NCBI GenBank assembly: GCA_024636405.1 | Contig: JAGXHC010000062.1 | Location: forward strand, 1 to 7,858 | DNA from: Sulfitobacter sp. | GTDB lineage: Bacteria; Pseudomonadota; Alphaproteobacteria; Rhodobacterales; Rhodobacteraceae | Direction: 5' to 3' | Length of the DNA: 7,858 nt | In this document: positions 4,921 through 7,858 of the stretch, piece after piece | Layout of the letters: the number at the start of each line of letters is the position of its first letter | How positions within the stretch are numbered: the stretch's first letter is position 1 | Notes under the pieces: model-generated | The model's input: the letters and a program-made list of their open reading frames with translations, nothing else | The model's database searches: none | Told to the model about the DNA's origin: nothing | Translations under genes and position numbers: made by a program

Positions 4921-6405
4921 ATGCAGCCCAAGGCGCAAGCCCAGACCTCGGATTTTCGTGAAAGCCCGCTGTTCAAAGCCTTCCTCTTCAGTTTGCTGAC
5001 GCTCGCGCTGGTGGTGGTTCAGGCGATGGCCGTGCTGGCCAAACCCGAAAGTCTGGCACCGCTGGCCGAAAAAATCAGCCCGTCCGTGGTGAATATCACG
5101 ACGTCCACGATGGTCGAAGGGCGCACCGGACCGCAAGGCATGGTCCCCGAAGGTTCCCCGTTTGAGGATTTCTTCCGCGAATTTCAGGACCGCAACAACG
5201 AAGACGGCGAAGGCCCGCAACCGCGCCGGTCCTCTGCGCTTGGCTCCGGTTTCGTGATTTCCGAAGATGGCTATGTGGTCACCAACAACCATGTGATTGA
5301 AGGCGCCGACGAGATCCTGATCGAATTCTTCTCCGGACAGGAATTGAAAGCCACGCTGATTGGCACCGACCCCAAGACCGACATTGCCCTGCTCAAGGTG
5401 GAAGCCGCAGTGCCGCTGCCTTTCGTCAACTTCGGTGACAGCAATGCTGCGCGGGTAGGCGACTGGGTCATTGCCATGGGCAACCCGCTGGGGCAGGGGT
5501 TCTCTGTCTCTGCGGGGATCGTATCGGCGCGCAACCGCGCCCTTTCAGGCACCTATGACGATTACATCCAGACCGACGCGGCGATTAACCGCGGCAACTC
5601 CGGCGGCCCGCTGTTCAACATGGACGGCGAGGTGATCGGCGTGAACACCGCGATCCTGTCGCCCAACGGCGGCTCCATCGGAATCGGCTTTTCGATGGCG
5701 TCCAACGTTGTAACGCGGGTGGTTGATCAGCTTAAGGAATTTGGCGAAACCCGGCGTGGATGGCTGGGCGTGCGCATTCAGGACGTGACACAGGACGTGG
5801 CCGACGCGATGGGTCTGGCCAAGGCAACCGGTGCGCTGATTACCGACGTGCCTGACGGCCCCGCCAAGGAAGCAGGCCTTGCCACCGGCGACGTGATCAT
5901 GTCCTTCGATGGCGTCGATGTCGCAGACACGCGCGGGCTTGTCCGTCAGGTCGGCAACAGCCCTGTGGGCGCCACCGTGCGCGTGACCGTCCTGCGCGAG
6001 GGCAAAAGCCAGACCATCAAGGTTGTTCTGGGCCGCCGCGAAGAAGCGGACGGCGAGATTGCAGTGGCAGTTCCCGATGATGACACAACCGAAGACGCGC
6101 CCAATACAACCGCGCTGCTGGGTCTCACACTGACGCCGCTGACCGACACCATTCGTCAGGAGCTTGACATAGACGCAAGCACCAACGGTCTTGCCGTCAC
6201 GGCGGTGGACGAAGCCAGCGAAGCCTTTGAAAAAGGTCTGCGCAGCGGCGACGTCATCACCGAAGCAGGCCAGCAAAAGGTGACCAGCATCGACGATCTG
6301 TCGGAACGCGTCAAAGCCGCCAACGATGCCGGTCGCAAGTCGCTGCTGCTGCTCGTCCGCCGCGCTGGCGATCCGCGATTTGTGGCGCTTTCGCTGGGCG
6401 AATGA
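4921..6405 (+). CDS. degP: Do-family periplasmic serine endoprotease/chaperone (DegP/MucD type)
   Basis: An exported ATP-independent protease that degrades or refolds damaged envelope proteins. The 494-residue protein has a hydrophobic N-terminal segment at about 18-40 (FKAFLFSLLTLALVVVQAMAVLA), which acts as a signal peptide with likely cleavage after Ala40, although it could stay as an anchor. The trypsin-like domain (about 45-270) carries the catalytic triad: His124 in TNNHVIEGAD, Asp154 in TDIALLKV and Ser227 in GNSGGP. Two PDZ domains follow, at about 279-370 (WLGVRIQDV, GLATGDVIMSFDG) and 398-490 (LLGLTLTPL, GLRSGDVITEAG), matching the DegP/DegQ/MucD layout and usual length of about 470-500. 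The loop between strands near 65-105 is acidic and Arg-containing. A clear terminator follows at 6430. DegP, DegQ and MucD cannot be separated by sequence reading alone. Confidence 0.95.
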   Translation: MQPKAQAQTSDFRESPLFKAFLFSLLTLALVVVQAMAVLAKPESLAPLAEKISPSVVNITTSTMVEGRTGPQGMVPEGSPFEDFFREFQDRNNEDGEGPQPRRSSALGSGFVISEDGYVVTNNHVIEGADEILIEFFSGQELKATLIGTDPKTDIALLKVEAAVPLPFVNFGDSNAARVGDWVIAMGNPLGQGFSVSAGIVSARNRALSGTYDDYIQTDAAINRGNSGGPLFNMDGEVIGVNTAILSPNGGSIGIGFSMASNVVTRVVDQLKEFGETRRGWLGVRIQDVTQDVADAMGLAKATGALITDVPDGPAKEAGLATGDVIMSFDGVDVADTRGLVRQVGNSPVGATVRVTVLREGKSQTIKVVLGRREEADGEIAVAVPDDDTTEDAPNTTALLGLTLTPLTDTIRQELDIDASTNGLAVTAVDEASEAFEKGLRSGDVITEAGQQKVTSIDDLSERVKAANDAGRKSLLLLVRRAGDPRFVALSLGE

Positions 6406-6429
6406 ACGCGCTTGATCTGGAATGACAAG

Positions 6430-6454
6430 AGGGCACCCTCGCGGTGCCCTTTTT
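6430..6454 (+). terminator. Intrinsic terminator of degP
   Basis: GGGCACC at 6431-6437 pairs perfectly with GGTGCCC at 6443-6449 around a 5-base loop (CTCGC), and TTTTT follows at 6450-6454. It begins about 25 bases after the degP stop. The opposite strand lacks a good T-tract, so it mainly serves the plus strand and not the converging lipoprotein gene. Confidence 0.92.
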
Positions 6455-6544
6455 CGTTCGCGGCTTTTGTAAGATGGGGCAGACCGGCACGGCGCGCAAT
6501 CGAAATTCTGAGCCAAAGATCAGCCCCGTAACGCCCTGACCAGA

Positions 6545-7102
6545 TCAGCTCTTGGTGCGCGGCACAGCGATTAATCCCAGACTGCGCGCCGCCGCGAGGG
6601 ACAGCACGCCGCTGTCTGGTCCCGCGTCCCGCTGGAACTGCTGCACCGCGTTACGGGTATCGCGGTCCATGACGCCGCTGATCGCGCCGGTGTAGAACCC
6701 GCGCGCCAGTAACGCGCGCTGCAAGGACGACACAAATTCCGCCGTCAGCACCTCCGCGCAGGGCGTCTCGAACCAGTTGTCACGCCGGTCCGTTACGATT
6801 TCCTGGCGGGTTTCTGTCTTGTAGACCGGGGGTTTGGCCACGGTTCCGTCGGGGTTTACCTGCGCGGACTGCACCTGCACCTGCTCTGTCACCGTCTCGA
6901 TGGTGGCGGGGCTCACGGTCTTCCCCCAGCAACTGCCGGGTGGCGCGCCCGGCGGGCCGATGCGGGTGGCTTCCTGCACCCCCGGCTCCGGCGGTTCTGC
7001 ATCCGGTGCGACGCTGCCGACATCGCAGGCCAACAGCCCCAACATCAGCGCCAGCGCGCCGGACAGACGCCGCGCGCCGTTTTTGGTCATTGCCTGTTTC
7101 AT
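6545..7102 (-). CDS. Lipoprotein with C-terminal peptidoglycan-binding domain
   Basis: A 185-residue envelope protein. The N-terminus MKQAMTKNGARR, then LSGALALMLGLLAC, forms a lipoprotein signal with lipobox LLAC and acylated Cys26. A Pro/Glu/Gly-rich linker follows. The middle region has SCWGKTVSPATIETVTEQVQVQ and a second cysteine in WFETPCAEVL, which is typical of a conserved Rhodobacteraceae family as I remember it. The C-terminus (EFVSSLQRALLARGFYTG, GVMDRDTRNAVQQFQRD, LSLAAARSLGLI) is a PG_binding_1-type fold. The protein probably anchors an outer- or inner-membrane lipid to the cell wall, but no enzyme domain is visible and the precise function is unknown. ATG 7102 is preferred to the TTG at 7129 and the ATG at 7090 because AAGGGG precedes it at 9 bases. 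The gene converges with degP and diverges from the ferredoxin gene. Confidence 0.85.
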   Translation of the reverse strand: MKQAMTKNGARRLSGALALMLGLLACDVGSVAPDAEPPEPGVQEATRIGPPGAPPGSCWGKTVSPATIETVTEQVQVQSAQVNPDGTVAKPPVYKTETRQEIVTDRRDNWFETPCAEVLTAEFVSSLQRALLARGFYTGAISGVMDRDTRNAVQQFQRDAGPDSGVLSLAAARSLGLIAVPRTKS

Positions 7103-7612
<510 letters not shown>

Positions 7613-7613
<1 letters not shown>

Positions 7614-7858
7614 TGCGCCGCGTGGCGCTGGCATTGCTGGCGTGCCTCGCCGCCCTGCCGGTCCGCGCGGCAGAAATCACCGCCGCGCAATACACCGAAC
7701 CGACAACGCGCTACGCGCACGGCATTCTCGGGGATGCCGTCGAATGGGGGGCGTTGCGGCTGACCACCCTGGCCTGTGCCACATGTGCGCCGCAAAACAC
7801 CGTGATCCGGCTGCCCGAAACCCGCGTCTTCGAGGACACGGCCCCCCGCCTTGTGACG
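7613..7858 (+). CDS. Secreted protein of unknown function, 5' part (3' end outside window)
   Basis: The frame opens at ATG 7613, sharing one base with the ferredoxin stop, and stays open for 82 codons to the window edge. The N-terminus MRRVALALLACLAALPVRAA is a good signal peptide, with probable cleavage around the Arg-Ala-Ala before EITAAQY. LLAC at 8-11 resembles a lipobox but lies too close to the N-terminus to be a good lipoprotein signal. The mature part shows YTEPTTRYAHGILGDAVEW, a CxxC at Cys55-Cys58 (ACATCAP) and RLPETRVFEDTAPRLVT. The pattern resembles Rhodobacteraceae FG-GAP/VCBS repeat (integrin-like) proteins that I recall downstream of this ferredoxin, in which Asp-rich repeats would come next. 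That assignment is tentative because the repeats lie outside the window. No strong ribosome binding site is seen, so translation is probably coupled to the ferredoxin. Confidence 0.75.

Noticed and set aside
5545..6516. 323-codon open frame on the minus strand, opposite degP
   Set aside because: It is a shadow of degP: His/Gly/Arg-rich, without recognisable domains, and it would cross the degP terminator.

Overview
The window looks like core chromosome from a marine-type alphaproteobacterium of the Rhodobacteraceae (Roseobacter group). The evidence is moderately high G+C, the gene order rpiA-gor-hflK-hflC-DUF2065-degP, a ferredoxin VI-type [2Fe-2S] protein very close to the one I know from Rhodobacter, and a glutathione reductase whose sequence closely matches the Roseobacter version. 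This assignment rests on remembered family sequences, not on a search.

Layout. (1) Bases 2-2079, plus strand: the 3' part of ribose-5-phosphate isomerase A, then glutathione reductase 11 bases later. These serve the non-oxidative pentose phosphate pathway and NADPH-dependent thiol redox balance. (2) Bases 2148-4629, plus strand: a tightly coupled trio, hflK-hflC-DUF2065 (yjeT-like), with 1-base and 4-base overlaps. HflK and HflC form the membrane SPFH complex that surrounds the FtsH protease. (3) A 291-base spacer, then degP (Do-family periplasmic serine protease/chaperone), ending in a clear intrinsic terminator. Groups 2 and 3 together form a neighbourhood for envelope protein quality control. 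(4) Minus strand, 7102-6545: a lipoprotein with a C-terminal peptidoglycan-binding domain, converging on degP. (5) Divergent from it, plus strand: the [2Fe-2S] ferredoxin (fdxE/FdVI type). Its stop codon overlaps by one base the start of a secreted protein that runs off the window at 7613-7858.

I see no RNA genes, CRISPR array, insertion sequence, phage gene or convincing new defence or metabolic system. The unusual features are lineage-specific protein insertions and tails in conserved genes. They are a roughly 35-residue Pro/Ala/Gly-rich insertion in glutathione reductase, a roughly 15-residue insertion in HflK, a roughly 70-residue PEPQ-repeat tail on HflC, and Gly/Arg/Asn-rich blocks at the HflK N-terminus. 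A few non-coding signals also deserve checking: a strong hairpin just upstream of the degP ribosome binding site, a heat-shock-like promoter candidate further upstream, and repeats between gor and hflK.
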